Positions 1 through 8,600 are shown, numbered from the stretch's first letter. The stretch is 64,000 nt of DNA from Kitasatospora humi (GCF_020907985.1 NZ_JAJJPA010000009.1:62001-126000); one strand, 5' to 3'. Made by a program: numbers and translations. Notes: a model not told the origin generated them from the letters alone.

Positions 1-1515
1 GCCCGGCTGGAGTCGACCGCGCAGTCGGTCAACATCAAGGAACGGCTGGACTTCTCCTGCGCGCTCTTCGACCCGGACGGCAACCTGGTCGCCAACGCCC
101 CGCACATCCCGGTCCACCTCGGATCGATGGGCACGACCGTCAAGGAGGTGCTGCGCAGCCGCGGTTCGAAGCTCCGGCCCGGCGACGCCTACGCCGTCAA
201 CGACCCCTACCACGGCGGCACCCACCTGCCCGACGTCACCGTGGTCACCCCGGTCTTCGGCCCGGACGGGCACGACCTCCTGTTCTTCGTCGCGTCCCGC
301 GGCCACCACGCCGAGATCGGCGGTGTCACGCCGGGATCGATGCCCGCGACCAGCCGTGAGATCCACGAGGAGGGCGTGCTCTTCGACAACTGGCTGCTGG
401 TCGCGGACGGCGAACTGCGCGAGGCCGAGACGCACCGGCTGCTCACCGGGGCGCGCCACCCGTCGCGCGACCCGGCCACCAATCTCGCCGACCTGCGCGC
501 CCAGATCGCCGCCAACCGCAAGGGCGTCGACGAAGTCACCAAGATGATCGACCAGTTCGGCCTCGACGTGGTGCAGGCCTACATGCGCCACGTGCAGGAC
601 AACGCCGAGCGGGCGGTGCGCGAAGTGATCGGCAGGCTGTCCGACGGCGAGTACCGCTACCGGACCGACTCCGGCGCCGAGATCGCGGTGCGCGTCACGG
701 TGGACCGCGAAGAACGCACCGCCACCATCGATTTCACCGGCACCTCGGCCCAGCTGGACAGCAACTTCAACGCCCCGTCGGCGGTGGTCACGGCCGCGGT
801 GCTGTACGTCTTCCGCACCCTGGTAGCCGACGACATCCCGCTCAACGACGGCTGCCTGCGCCCCCTGCGGATCATCGTGCCGCCCGGCTCGTTCCTCGCG
901 CCGCGCTACCCGGCCGCCGTCGCCGCCGGGAACGTCGAGACCTCCCAGGCCATCACCGGGGCGCTCTACGCGGCGCTCGCCGTCCAGGCCGAGGGCTCGG
1001 GAACGATGAACAACGTCAGCTTCGGCAACGAGGACCACCAGTACTACGAGACCATCGCGTCCGGCTCCGGTGCCGGCCCGGGGTTCGACGGTGCCGACGT
1101 GGTGCAGACCCACATGACCAACTCCCGCCTGACCGACCCCGAAGTCCTGGAATGGCGGCTGCCCGTGCTGCTGGAGGAATTCGCCGTCCGACCCGGCAGC
1201 GGCGGCGCCGGCCGCTGGCACGGCGGCGACGGCGCGGTGCGCCGGATCCGGTTCCGCCGGCCGGTGACCGTCAGCCTGCTGTCCGGGCACCGGCACCAGG
1301 CGCCCTACGGCATGGCAGGCGGAGCCCCGGGGGCACTGGGCAGGAACCGGGTGCGGCGCAAGGACGGCACGGTCGAGACGCTCGACGGCTGCGCCACCGC
1401 CGACCTCGCGGCCGGTGACGTGCTGGAGATCGAGACACCGGGCGGCGGCGGATACGGGGCGCCCGACCGCCCCAGCGGGGCAGGGGAGCCCGACCGCCCC
1501 AGCGGTGCCGGGTGA
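1..1515 (+). CDS. hydantoinase B/5-oxoprolinase family protein, 3' part
   Basis: The frame is open from base 1, so the start lies left of the window and 504 residues are visible. The sequence is typical of the HyuB / oxoprolinase beta-type family, which with HyuA hydrolyses hydantoins or 5-oxoproline using ATP: early conserved [16 protein letters not shown], then [19 protein letters not shown], a central DFTGTS, and a glycine-rich GGGGYGAP close to the end. The homologous body finishes there; the last ~18 residues repeat PDRPSGAGE and arise from a local duplication. The HyuA partner would be expected upstream. The substrate cannot be told. An ATG at 127 is internal, because conserved residues precede it. 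Confidence 0.9.
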   Translation, partial: ARLESTAQSVNIKERLDFSCALFDPDGNLVANAPHIPVHLGSMGTTVKEVLRSRGSKLRPGDAYAVNDPYHGGTHLPDVTVVTPVFGPDGHDLLFFVASRGHHAEIGGVTPGSMPATSREIHEEGVLFDNWLLVADGELREAETHRLLTGARHPSRDPATNLADLRAQIAANRKGVDEVTKMIDQFGLDVVQAYMRHVQDNAERAVREVIGRLSDGEYRYRTDSGAEIAVRVTVDREERTATIDFTGTSAQLDSNFNAPSAVVTAAVLYVFRTLVADDIPLNDGCLRPLRIIVPPGSFLAPRYPAAVAAGNVETSQAITGALYAALAVQAEGSGTMNNVSFGNEDHQYYETIASGSGAGPGFDGADVVQTHMTNSRLTDPEVLEWRLPVLLEEFAVRPGSGGAGRWHGGDGAVRRIRFRRPVTVSLLSGHRHQAPYGMAGGAPGALGRNRVRRKDGTVETLDGCATADLAAGDVLEIETPGGGGYGAPDRPSGAGEPDRPSGAG

Positions 1516-1556
1516 GCGACGTGCGGCAGCGGTGCCGGGCGAGCGACGTGCGGCAG
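1503..1556 (+). repeat. 27-bp direct duplication across the stop codon
   Basis: Two adjacent 27-bp copies (1503-1529 and 1530-1556) differ at one base. The TGA stop of the preceding gene lies in the first copy; the matching position in the second copy reads CGA. A shorter duplication just before it (about 1468-1510) produces the repeated PDRPSGAGE tail of the protein. This looks like replication slippage that remade the 3' end of the gene. Confidence 0.7.
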
Positions 1557-1782
1557 GCCGATCCGTGCGGCTCGTGACCGGACGGCCGACTGGCCGTCTC
1601 CGCCGCGACGCACCTGCTGCAATCGCGTTGGCTGCCGGCTGCTCCTTCCGCACCAGGGCTCGCCCGCCTGACCGCCGGCGGACGACACGAACGGGCAGCC
1701 GGGGTCTTCGGCGGCGGCGGGGTCGGCGTGGCGACCACGAGCTGATCCCCAGCCGGGGCGTGGGTGCTCGGGTGCGGGCCCC

Positions 1783-1806
1783 ACTCCCGCGCTCCGGGGC
1801 GGGAGT
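1783..1806 (+). terminator. possible terminator of the hydantoinase gene
   Basis: ACTCCCGC at 1783-1790 pairs perfectly with GCGGGAGT at 1799-1806 around an 8-base loop. There is no T-run, which is usual for actinobacteria. It sits between two rightward transcription units. Confidence 0.4.
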
Positions 1807-1872
1807 CCGGCCGGCGCGGCTCCGGCGGGGCTCGCCTCGCGGGATCCCGGCCCGGCGGAGCCTGGTCATGGT

Positions 1873-1897
1873 GTGTCGTCTGCGGCGGGGTGGGTAG
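1873..1897 (+). promoter_or_regulatory. possible SigB-type promoter of the gas vesicle operon
   Basis: GTGT (1873-1876), a 15-base spacer and GGGTAG (1892-1897) resemble the Streptomyces SigB-group pattern GNNT-N14-16-GGGTAY, about 65 bases before the first start codon of the operon. The last base departs from the consensus. Stress control would suit the operon and the CsbD gene that follows it, but this is inferred from pattern alone. Confidence 0.3.
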
Positions 1898-1962
1898 ACG
1901 GTGGCTTTGTTGAAGCGGCTCGGCAGGAGGAAACCGGTCCGTTGCCTTTCAGGGGAAGTGCC

Positions 1963-2802
1963 ATGAATAACACGAAGCTTGCCGCTGCGGTGGCTGCGGG
2001 CTACCTGCTCGGGCGCTGGCATAAGGCCCGGTGGGCAATGGCCCTGGCCGGCATGGCAGCGGGGAAGAAGTTGACCACCGATCCCGGCGCGCTCCTCGGG
2101 GAGCTGATGGAGTCGTCGCCGCAACTGCGCCGCCTGACCGACGAGGTGCGGGGCGAACTGAAGGAAGCGGGCAAGAAGGCCGCCGTCGCGGCCGCGAGCA
2201 ACCGGATGGGGGCGCTGACCGACCGGCTGCAGAAGCACACCGATGCGCTGCGCGAGGGAAAGGCCGACCAGGAGGAGGAGCCGGAGGGCGAGGACGAGTA
2301 CGAGGAGAACGGCGAGCAGGAAGAGCCCGAGGCGGAGAACGGCGAGCAGGAGGAACCGGAGGAGGAGCAGGAAGAGCAGGAGCCTGAGGAGCAGGAGGAG
2401 GAGCCGGAGGAGGAGCCGAAGAAGCCGGCGGCACGGCGGCCATCACGTAGCAGGACGTCGTCCGCCGGAGGCGCCGCGAAGCGCGCTTCCTCCACCGCCA
2501 AGCGGTCCGAGGCCGCCGCGCCCAAGAGCACGGCGAAGTCCGGCGCGAAGGCGGGGACGAAGGCGGCTTCCAGCCGGGCGTCCAGCGGTGGCACCGCGAA
2601 GAAGGCGGCATCGCCGCGCAAGAGCACGGCGGCCGCGAAGAAGAGTGCGAGCAAGGCCCCGGCGAAGAAGGCGGCCTCGCCACGCAGGAGCGCGGCGGCC
2701 GCGAAGAAGACGGCGTCCCCGTCGTCCGGGCGGAAGACAGCGGGCACCGCGTCGGCACGCAAGAGCACCGGCACCCGGACGTCGGCCCGTAAGCGGGGGT
2801 GA
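1963..2802 (+). CDS. gas vesicle operon protein with acidic then Lys/Ala-rich tail
   Basis: 279 residues. The ATG at 1963 follows AGGGGAAG (1951-1958); an upstream in-frame ATG at 1873 would add 30 low-complexity residues and is rejected. Residues 1-100 form a small alanine-rich helical domain (MNNTKLAAAVAAGYLLGRW at the start). Residues ~105-155 are dominated by Glu, and the rest is a histone H1-like Lys/Ala/Ser/Pro tail with repeated KKAASPR and AAKK. In Streptomyces gas vesicle clusters a protein of this kind, tentatively the one called GvpY, lies beside the SRPBCC protein; automated labels such as 'DNA primase' are probably wrong. First gene of the operon, ending 5 bases before the next ATG. 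Function unknown; the tail could bind acidic partners or nucleic acid. Confidence 0.75.
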   Translation: MNNTKLAAAVAAGYLLGRWHKARWAMALAGMAAGKKLTTDPGALLGELMESSPQLRRLTDEVRGELKEAGKKAAVAAASNRMGALTDRLQKHTDALREGKADQEEEPEGEDEYEENGEQEEPEAENGEQEEPEEEQEEQEPEEQEEEPEEEPKKPAARRPSRSRTSSAGGAAKRASSTAKRSEAAAPKSTAKSGAKAGTKAASSRASSGGTAKKAASPRKSTAAAKKSASKAPAKKAASPRRSAAAAKKTASPSSGRKTAGTASARKSTGTRTSARKRG

Positions 2803-2807
2803 GTCAG

Positions 2808-4064
2808 ATGGCCAAGCAGTCCGATGACCGGAGTGCCGGACTGGGCGGCGTGCTCGAGGAGCTGCCCACCGACCGGTTGATGGAGCAGGGGCGCGAGTTG
2901 ATATCGGCGCTCGGCGAGCGCGCGGTGTCGGTCGCGACCGACAAGGCCGGCGAGGTCACCGACCGGCTCGTCGACTACGTGGAGAACGGCGGCCTCGGGG
3001 GCGGCGGCGGAGGAGGCGGGGGCGGTATGGCGAAGGCCCTGCTGAGCACGGGTGCCGCCGGAGTGAAGCAGGCCGTGGCCGGCAAGTTCGGCGGCGGTGG
3101 CGGAGACGGCAGCGGTGGTGGCGGGGGCGGAGGCGGAGGTGGAAAGAAGACCAAGGCCACCAACATCGTGGAGCAGATCGAGGTCGGCGTCCCGGTCCGA
3201 GTCGCCTACAACCAGTGGACCCAGTTCCAGGACTTCCCGAAGTACACCAAGCGCCTGGAGCACGTCGAGCAGGAGTCCGACGAGAAGCTCAGTTGGAAGG
3301 CCGGGATCTTCCTGTCCCACCGCACCTGGGAGTCGACGATCATCAAGCAGGTCCCGGACGAGATGATCGTGTGGCAGTCGAAGGGGGAGAAGGGCTCCGT
3401 GGACGGCACGGTGACCTTCCATGAGGTCACGCCCACCCTCACCAAGATCCTCCTCGTGCTGGAGTACAAGCCGCAGGGCCTGTTCGAGCGGACCGGCAAC
3501 CTGTGGCGCGCCCAGGGACGACGCGTGCGCCTGGAGCTCAAGCACTTCCGCCGCCACGTCATGACGCAGGTGATCCTCGACCCCGAAAGCGTCGAGGGCT
3601 GGCGCGGTGAGATCCGTGACGGGGAAGTCGTGCGCTCCCACGAGGACGCCCTCGAGGAGGAGAAGAACGAGGGCGACGAGGAGTCGCAGGAGCCCGAGGA
3701 CGAGTACGACGAGGAAGAGCCGGAAGGCGAAGAGGACGAGGAAGAGCCGGAAGACGAAGAGGACGAGGAGGAAGAGGAAGAGGAGGAAGGGCCCGAGGAC
3801 GAGTACGACGAGGAAGAGCCGGAGGGCGAAGAGGACTACGAGGGGGAAGAGCCCGAGGATGAGTACGAGGGCGGGGACGAGGAGCCCGAGGACGACGAGG
3901 ACGACTACGAGGGTGGAGACGAGGAGCCCGAGGACGAGTACGAAGAGTCCGGCGACGACGATGAGTACGAGGAAGACGAAGACGAAGACGAGGAAGAAGA
4001 CGAGGGCGATGAGGAGCCCGCCAGGCGGCGCGGCTCCCGGCGTGCACTCGCACGGAACAGGTGA
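2808..4064 (+). CDS. SRPBCC-domain gas vesicle protein with long acidic tail
   Basis: 418 residues from ATG 2808, preceded by GGGGGTGAG; a GTG at 2799 overlapping the previous stop is the alternative. An N-terminal helical segment is followed by glycine runs (about residues 65-75 and 95-110), then an SRPBCC / START-like cyclase domain of about 130 residues (ASP: conserved [30 protein letters not shown]). The last ~135 residues are almost only Glu, Asp, Pro, Tyr and Gly, built from repeats of [19 protein letters not shown] type. It corresponds to the SRPBCC gene, tentatively gvpZ, of other actinobacterial clusters. The domain normally makes a hydrophobic pocket; no ligand is known. The acidic tail is far longer than needed for the fold and is probably disordered. 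Confidence 0.8.
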   Translation: MAKQSDDRSAGLGGVLEELPTDRLMEQGRELISALGERAVSVATDKAGEVTDRLVDYVENGGLGGGGGGGGGGMAKALLSTGAAGVKQAVAGKFGGGGGDGSGGGGGGGGGGKKTKATNIVEQIEVGVPVRVAYNQWTQFQDFPKYTKRLEHVEQESDEKLSWKAGIFLSHRTWESTIIKQVPDEMIVWQSKGEKGSVDGTVTFHEVTPTLTKILLVLEYKPQGLFERTGNLWRAQGRRVRLELKHFRRHVMTQVILDPESVEGWRGEIRDGEVVRSHEDALEEEKNEGDEESQEPEDEYDEEEPEGEEDEEEPEDEEDEEEEEEEEGPEDEYDEEEPEGEEDYEGEEPEDEYEGGDEEPEDDEDDYEGGDEEPEDEYEESGDDDEYEEDEDEDEEEDEGDEEPARRRGSRRALARNR

Positions 4065-4069
4065 GAGCA

Positions 4070-4531
4070 GTGACCGTTGCTCCACGTACCAGCCACTACC
4101 TTGATCGACCTTCCGCGAGCAGCCTGGCGGATGTCGTCGACCTCATTCTGGACAAGGGCCTGGTCATCGACATCAACTTGCGGGTGTCCCTGGTGGGGAT
4201 CGAACTGCTGACTGTCGATGCGCGCATCGTGGTGGCCAGCGTGGACACCTACCTGCGGTTCGCCGAGGCCGTGAACCGGTTGGACCTCACGCAGGACAAG
4301 AGCGAGGGCCTGCCGGAGCTGATGCAGGACATGCAGCAGGGAGGTGCCCGGCACAAGACCCGCGGCGCCCTCGAGGGGGTGAAGGGGACGGTCAGCGACG
4401 TCATCGATCACGTCCGCGGCGGCGATGACGAGGACGAGGGCGAAGAACCGGAAGAGCAGCAGGAGGAGGCGCAGGAACGGCCCAGGCGGCGGTCGCGGTC
4501 CGCCGCGACGCGGAGGGAGCGTGACCGATGA
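4070..4531 (+). CDS. gvpA: gas vesicle structural protein GvpA
   Basis: 153 residues. GvpA assembles into the ribs of the hollow proteinaceous gas vesicle shell. Residues ~18-75 match the family core: [36 protein letters not shown] and [16 protein letters not shown], i.e. the amphipathic helix, beta-hairpin and second helix of the rib unit. A long C-terminal extension, charged and ending in Arg-rich sequence, is typical of streptomycete GvpA and absent from the ~70-residue cyanobacterial protein. The GTG at 4070 is preferred, giving MTVAP as in relatives, with AGGTGAG just before; a GTG at 4061 overlaps the previous stop. The end overlaps gvpF (ATGA). Confidence 0.92.
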   Translation: MTVAPRTSHYLDRPSASSLADVVDLILDKGLVIDINLRVSLVGIELLTVDARIVVASVDTYLRFAEAVNRLDLTQDKSEGLPELMQDMQQGGARHKTRGALEGVKGTVSDVIDHVRGGDDEDEGEEPEEQQEEAQERPRRRSRSAATRRERDR

Positions 4532-5337
4532 ATGCCACCGCGCTGCCGGAGCCGGTCACGCTGGGCTGCTACGTGTACGGGGTGGTTCCGATCGGTACCC
4601 GGGAGCCGAACGACGTCGAGGGCATCGGCGACCCGCCTGCGCCCGTCACCCTGGTGCGGCACCGCGAGATCGCCGCCGTGGTCAGCGAGGTTGACACGGG
4701 TCGGCCACTGGGGGCACCCGGTGACCTGCTCGGTCACGCCAGGGTCCTGGATTCACTGGCGGCCGCGAACGTCCCGGTCCTGCCCTTCCGCTTCGGCGCC
4801 GTGGTGCGCGACGTGGAGGCGGTCGCCGATGACCTGCTGGCCCCGCAGGAGCGGCAGTTCGCCGACGCGCTGGAGGACTTGACCGACCTCGCACAGTTCA
4901 CCGTCCGCGGAACCTACCGGGAGGACAGGGTGCTGCGGGACATCCTCGCGGAGCGAGCGGACATCGCCCGGCTGCGGGAGCAGGTCGCCGGCCTGCCGGA
5001 GGATGCCGCCCGCTACCAGCAGATCCAACTCGGTGAGCTGATCTCCCAGGAACTCACCGCTCGCGGACAGGCCGACACCGCCCGTCTCCTGGACGTGCTG
5101 GCCCCGCTGGCCGCGCGGGCCTTCCACGCCGACGCCACTGCCGACCAGCCCCTCTACGCCTCCTTCCTCGTCCCCCACGACCGCTGGAAGGGGTTCGAGC
5201 ACGCCACCGAGGACCTCGCCGCGGACTGGGGAGCGTGGATGGAGCTGCGCATGCTGGGCCCGCTGGCCCCGTACGACTTCGCCTCGCAACTCGTCGACGC
5301 GGACGTCGATGCGGAAGGAGACGGCTCATGGGACTGA
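4528..5337 (+). CDS. gvpF: gas vesicle assembly protein GvpF
   Basis: 269 residues of the GvpF/GvpL family, an accessory protein thought to contact GvpA during vesicle nucleation. Recognisable features are the opening [10 protein letters not shown], the conserved [15 protein letters not shown] segment near residues 78-92, a central helical region rich in Glu, Arg and Ala, and a C-terminal second lobe with GPLAPYDFA. The start ATG overlaps the gvpA stop by four bases, and the 3' end overlaps gvpG by ten, so translation is coupled. A second family member lies at 6835-7641; calling this one F rather than L follows its place directly after gvpA. Confidence 0.88.
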   Translation: MNATALPEPVTLGCYVYGVVPIGTREPNDVEGIGDPPAPVTLVRHREIAAVVSEVDTGRPLGAPGDLLGHARVLDSLAAANVPVLPFRFGAVVRDVEAVADDLLAPQERQFADALEDLTDLAQFTVRGTYREDRVLRDILAERADIARLREQVAGLPEDAARYQQIQLGELISQELTARGQADTARLLDVLAPLAARAFHADATADQPLYASFLVPHDRWKGFEHATEDLAADWGAWMELRMLGPLAPYDFASQLVDADVDAEGDGSWD

Positions 5338-5579
5338 TCACCGGACTGCTGACCCTGCCACTCGCACCCGTCCGTGGCGTCGTGTGGGTGGCCGAGCAGG
5401 TGCACGAGCAGGCCGCGTGCGAGCTGAACGACCCGGCGGTCATCCGCCGCCGCCTGATGGCCGTCGAGGCCGCCAGGCAGGCCGGCACGATCAGCGAGGA
5501 AGACGCGGCCAGGCAGGAGGAGGAGCTGGTACGGCGCCTGTGGGCCGCCACGAGCAGCGCGGGGGGCCTGGAGGTGTGA
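5328..5579 (+). CDS. gvpG: gas vesicle protein GvpG
   Basis: 83 residues, normal for GvpG, a small helical assembly factor. The start [20 protein letters not shown] is the family signature, followed by an acidic-helical stretch (DPAVIRRRLMAVEAARQAG, EEDAARQEEEL). The ATG at 5328 lies inside the end of gvpF, with GGAAGGAG upstream at 5312-5319. It ends four bases before the GTG of the next gene. Charge and length suggest a coiled-coil partner of GvpF. Confidence 0.9.
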   Translation: MGLITGLLTLPLAPVRGVVWVAEQVHEQAACELNDPAVIRRRLMAVEAARQAGTISEEDAARQEEELVRRLWAATSSAGGLEV

Positions 5580-5582
5580 ACC

Positions 5583-6260
5583 GTGTCCGACTCCGAGCGC
5601 CGATCCCGTCGTCCGGCCGCCGAACGCTCGGCGAGCCGCCCGCCCCCCGACCAGCCGCGGCGCCGCGTGTCGCACGGCACCGAGGAGGACTCCGCGCGAC
5701 CGCGCCGACGTGCGGAGGAGGAGGCGCCGCGACCGCGCCGACGTGCGGAGGAGGAGGCGCCGCGACCGCGCCGACGTGCGGAGGAGGAGGCGCCGCGACC
5801 GCGCCGACGTGCTGCTGAGGCCTCCGACCACCACGGCCAGGACGAGCCCCCACGGCGCCTGCGCCGGAGCGAGGGCGAGGACGCACCCGCAGCGCGCCCG
5901 GCCCGCCCTGAGCGCACCGCCCGCCGGACCGCACCCCAGGAGCGCCCGGCCCGCCCTGAGCGCACCGCCCACCGGAAGACCCCAACCAAGGTCGCGGGGA
6001 TCGGTGCCGCCGAGGCCGCTGCCAAGGCCGCCGCCCAAGTCCAGACCCTCACCGGGCGCGGCCCCGAGGGCGTCACCGCTCTGGAGCGGACCGGCGACGG
6101 CTGGCGGATCGGCATCGAGGTCCTGGAGACCCGCCGCATCCCCGACTCCACCGACATCCTCGCCGTCTACGAGGTCATGCTCGACGAGGACGGCGACCTC
6201 GTCTCCTACCGTCGCGAAAGCCGCTACTACCGCGGCCGCGCCAACCGGGAGGAGCAGTAA
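5583..6260 (+). CDS. gvpO: gas vesicle protein GvpO with repeat-bearing N-terminus
   Basis: 225 residues from GTG 5583. The GvpO domain is confined to the last ~95 residues: GVTALERTGDGWRIGIEVLE, RIPDSTDILAVYEV, DEDGDLVSYRRESRYYRG. GvpO is needed for vesicle formation in other organisms, perhaps at the expression level. The first ~130 residues are a disordered Arg/Glu/Ala/Pro region containing three and a half copies of APRPRRRAEEE plus a second duplication of ARPERTA. Such an extension is longer than the domain itself. The TAA stop overlaps the ATG of gvpJ by one base; GGAGGAG precedes that start. Placement after gvpG differs from clusters I recall in which gvpO comes first. Confidence 0.87.
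   Translation: MSDSERRSRRPAAERSASRPPPDQPRRRVSHGTEEDSARPRRRAEEEAPRPRRRAEEEAPRPRRRAEEEAPRPRRRAAEASDHHGQDEPPRRLRRSEGEDAPAARPARPERTARRTAPQERPARPERTAHRKTPTKVAGIGAAEAAAKAAAQVQTLTGRGPEGVTALERTGDGWRIGIEVLETRRIPDSTDILAVYEVMLDEDGDLVSYRRESRYYRGRANREEQ
5697..5812 (+). repeat. 33-bp in-frame tandem repeats in gvpO
   Basis: Three full identical 33-bp units (5697-5729, 5730-5762, 5763-5795) and the first 17 bases of a fourth (5796-5812), each encoding RPRRRAEEEAP or a phase of it. Perfect identity at the DNA level implies recent expansion, and the unit length keeps the frame. Confidence 0.9.
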
Positions 6261-6838
6261 TGAGCGACCTGACTCCCCGGCGCGGCAGCGTCCTGTCGGC
6301 GCGGCCTGGAACCACCGCCCCGCCGCAGCCGGCCAATCTGGCCGACCTCCTCGAGCGCGTTCTGGACAAGGGCATCGTCATCGCCGGCGACATCCGCATC
6401 AACCTCCTGGACATCGAGCTGCTCACCATAAAGATCAGATTGCTGATCGCTTCGGTCGACCGGGCCCGGGAGATGGGCATCGACTGGTGGGAGCACGACC
6501 CGTCGCTGTCCTCCGGCCAGCGCGACCTCGCGGCGGAGAACCGGCGCCTGCGCGAACGCCTGGGTGAACTCGAGGCCGACCGCACCGCGACCAGGGCCGA
6601 GATCGACGCCGGAACCGACGCCGCCCCTGCCACCGGCTTCGACCCTGGCACCGATGCCGACGAGGCCCAGGAGGTCGACGACGCCGCCGAGACCGACGAC
6701 GCCCCCGAGGCCGACCACACGGACACCGCGGAGGAAGCCGGGCGTGCCCCGAGGCGTGCGCGGCGCACCGCTGAACGCCCGTCCGCTGCCCGATCCCCTC
6801 GCACGTCCACCACCCGCCGCAGAGGCACCCAGTCATGA
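6260..6838 (+). CDS. gvpJ: gas vesicle protein GvpJ (GvpA-related)
   Basis: 192 residues. The core (about 25-85) is GvpA-like but of the J/M subgroup: NLADLLERVLDKGIVIAGDI, NLLDIELLTIKIRLLIASVD and REMGIDWWEHDPSLSS. J proteins are minor shell or tip components that help nucleate vesicles. A coiled-coil heptad stretch (RDLAAENRRLRERLGELEAD) follows, then an acidic AED-rich section and a basic, Arg/Ser/Thr-rich end. The ATG overlaps the gvpO stop and is served by GGAGGAG at 6248-6254; the stop overlaps gvpL as ATGA. Confidence 0.87.
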   Translation: MSDLTPRRGSVLSARPGTTAPPQPANLADLLERVLDKGIVIAGDIRINLLDIELLTIKIRLLIASVDRAREMGIDWWEHDPSLSSGQRDLAAENRRLRERLGELEADRTATRAEIDAGTDAAPATGFDPGTDADEAQEVDDAAETDDAPEADHTDTAEEAGRAPRRARRTAERPSAARSPRTSTTRRRGTQS

Positions 6839-7641
6839 CCGGTGACTCCTACACCTGGCTGTACGCGGTGGCACCCAGCGGCACCGACCTCGCCGTCCTG
6901 CGGGGCATGAGCGGTGTCGCCGGCGAGCACCCGCGCCTGATCACCGCAGCGGACCTCGCCGCGGTTGTGGGTTCGGTGCCGAGCTCGGACTTCGACGCGC
7001 CGGCCCTGCACGACCACCTCCAGGACCCGCACTGGCTCGAACACGCGGTGCGCGCGCACCACCAGGTCATCGACGCCCTCGCCCGCGGCTCGCGGACGCT
7101 GCCCCTGCGGTTCGCCACCCTCTACCGCGACGACCAGCGGGTGTCGGCCCTGCTCGACGAGCACCACCGGGAGTTCCGGACCGCCCTCGACCGTGTCGCC
7201 GGCCGCACGGAGTGGGGCGTGAAGGCCTATCTGGACTCGGCCCGTCTCCACGACGACAACCAGGGCGCCGACGGGCGGGACGGCACCGCGTCGACCGGCC
7301 GTCCCGGCACCGCCTACCTGCTGCGCCGGCGGGCCGCCCGCGACCGCAATGCGCAGGCCCTGGACGACGCGGTGGAGCGCGCCCGGCAGGTCCACCACGA
7401 GCTGACCGCCGTCGCGGAGGACAGCGCCGAGCACCCCCTGCAGACCCCGGAGGCGACCGGCATCCGCGATCCGATGGTCCTCAACGGCGCCTACCTGGTG
7501 GACCACCCCCGGGCGGAGGAGTTCGCCCAGGTGGTCGCGGGCCTCCAGGACGCCCACCGCCAGGTCCTGCGCATCGAGCTGACCGGGCCGTGGCCGCCGT
7601 ACTCGTTCGTCGACCTTCCGCTTGCAACCGGCGGGAAGTGA
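6835..7641 (+). CDS. gvpL: gas vesicle assembly protein GvpL
   Basis: 268 residues, second GvpF/L family member of the operon. It shows the family opening YTWLYAVAPSG, the conserved RTLPLRFATLYRDD block (residues ~82-95) and the C-terminal TGPWPPYSFVDLP. A less conserved insert rich in Asp, Gly and Thr (residues ~135-155) sits before the second lobe. It overlaps gvpJ by ATGA. Partner specificity toward GvpJ, GvpS or GvpK is likely from position but not shown. Confidence 0.87.
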   Translation: MTGDSYTWLYAVAPSGTDLAVLRGMSGVAGEHPRLITAADLAAVVGSVPSSDFDAPALHDHLQDPHWLEHAVRAHHQVIDALARGSRTLPLRFATLYRDDQRVSALLDEHHREFRTALDRVAGRTEWGVKAYLDSARLHDDNQGADGRDGTASTGRPGTAYLLRRRAARDRNAQALDDAVERARQVHHELTAVAEDSAEHPLQTPEATGIRDPMVLNGAYLVDHPRAEEFAQVVAGLQDAHRQVLRIELTGPWPPYSFVDLPLATGGK

Positions 7642-7646
7642 TCGCC

Positions 7647-7847
7647 GTGTCACAGCCTTCCGCGGCACTCCAGCAGCGCAACGTCGCCCTGGTCGACCTG
7701 CTCGACCGGGTGCTGGCCGGCGGCGTGGTGATCGCGGGCGAGATCACCCTCTCGATCGCCGACGTCGACCTGGTGCGGATCAGCTTGCGCGCCTTGATCG
7801 CGTCGGTCCGTTCCGTCACCCCCGACCCGGATCGGTCGCTGTCGTGA
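7647..7847 (+). CDS. gvpS: small GvpA-family protein GvpS
   Basis: 66 residues. It is almost only the GvpA-type core: VALVDLLDRVLAGGVVIAGE, LSIADVDLVRISLRALIAS. In streptomycete clusters the small A-type gene between gvpL and gvpK is gvpS. The GTG at 7647 has GGGAAG eight to nine bases upstream; the GTG at 7638, overlapping the gvpL stop as GTGA, would add three residues but leaves no room for a ribosome site. The stop overlaps the GTG of gvpK. Confidence 0.8.
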   Translation: MSQPSAALQQRNVALVDLLDRVLAGGVVIAGEITLSIADVDLVRISLRALIASVRSVTPDPDRSLS

Positions 7848-8254
7848 ACGGCCGGTTCTGGGAGCCGCAGACCGGGACCTCCCGGCCGGACCCCACCGAC
7901 GTGTTCCCGCCGCGGAAGCGGGCCCGGGCAGATCCGGGCGGTCGGGGCGAGCGGGGCGGTCGGGGCGAACGCCCGACGGCGGGGCGCCGCGTCGCACTGG
8001 ATCCGGAGACGGTCGGGCGCGACCTGGCGTCCCTGGTCCTGGCGGTCGTCGAGCTGATCAGGCAGTTGATGGAACGCCAGGCGCTGCGGCGAATAGACCA
8101 GGGTGACCTCAGCGATGACCAGATCGAGGACATCGGAGTGACGCTGATGGCGCTCGAGGAGCGGATGACGGAGCTGCGGGAGCGGTTCGACCTCACGGCC
8201 GACGACCTCAACATCGACCTCGGCCCGCTCGGGCCGCTGCTGTCGTCCGATTAG
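7844..8254 (+). CDS. gvpK: gas vesicle protein GvpK
   Basis: 136 residues from GTG 7844, overlapping gvpS as GTGA. The GvpK domain fills residues ~50-130: DPETVGRDLASLVLAVVELI, LMERQALRRID, LSDDQIEDIGVTLMALEERM and DLNIDLGPLG at the end. The N-terminus is a basic, glycine/arginine-rich linker. GvpK is an accessory protein for proper vesicle maturation. Last gene of the gas vesicle operon. Confidence 0.9.
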   Translation: MNGRFWEPQTGTSRPDPTDVFPPRKRARADPGGRGERGGRGERPTAGRRVALDPETVGRDLASLVLAVVELIRQLMERQALRRIDQGDLSDDQIEDIGVTLMALEERMTELRERFDLTADDLNIDLGPLGPLLSSD

Positions 8255-8407
8255 CTGTCCCAGCGGTCCTGAATCCACCGACCGGGCAGTGCATACGCCC
8301 CCGGACCTGCCCGCCTCCGGGTGCCCTTTCGCGCTCGGATTTCGGTATGAAACACCTGATAAGGGGCAAACGCAACAGCGGACACTTGAGTACATGAGGA
8401 GGAAGTC

Positions 8408-8581
8408 GTGGGCGCAGGCAAGAAGATCGAGCACGCGGCCGAAGCCGCCAAGGGCAAGGTGAAGAAGGACACCGGCCAGGCCGTCGGCAACGAGAGCCTC
8501 GCTGCCAAGGGCAAAGCCGAACAGGTGAAGGGTGACACGCTCCAGGCCGGACAGAAGATGAAGGACGCCCTGAAGGACTGA
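8408..8581 (+). CDS. CsbD-family stress protein
   Basis: 57 residues, too short for many gene callers. GTG 8408 is preceded by GAGGAGGAAG (8396-8405), a strong ribosome site. The sequence GAGKKIEHAAEAAKGKVKK, then TGQAVGNESLAAKGKAEQVKG, is the CsbD pattern: short, lysine- and alanine-rich, amphipathic. Family members are general-stress genes (SigB regulon in Bacillus) of unknown mechanism. It lies 153 bases after gvpK and is closed by a strong terminator; association with a stress-regulated gas vesicle operon is suggestive. Confidence 0.9.
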   Translation: MGAGKKIEHAAEAAKGKVKKDTGQAVGNESLAAKGKAEQVKGDTLQAGQKMKDALKD

Positions 8582-8600
8582 TCCGCCCTGACGGCAACTC

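Larger units (their letters stand above)
1516..1962. other. intergenic region before the gas vesicle operon
   Basis: No gene is supported in these 447 bases. It holds the duplicated stop region, a GC-rich hairpin (1783-1806) and a promoter-like element (1873-1897). Open frames here have no recognisable protein and no ribosome site. Confidence 0.6.

Noticed and set aside
2001..4085. A 694-codon minus-strand frame opposite the first gas vesicle genes
   Set aside because: It is the antisense of GAG/GAC/AAG-rich coding DNA; its translation is Leu/Val/Ser low-complexity sequence and the sense genes have families and ribosome sites.
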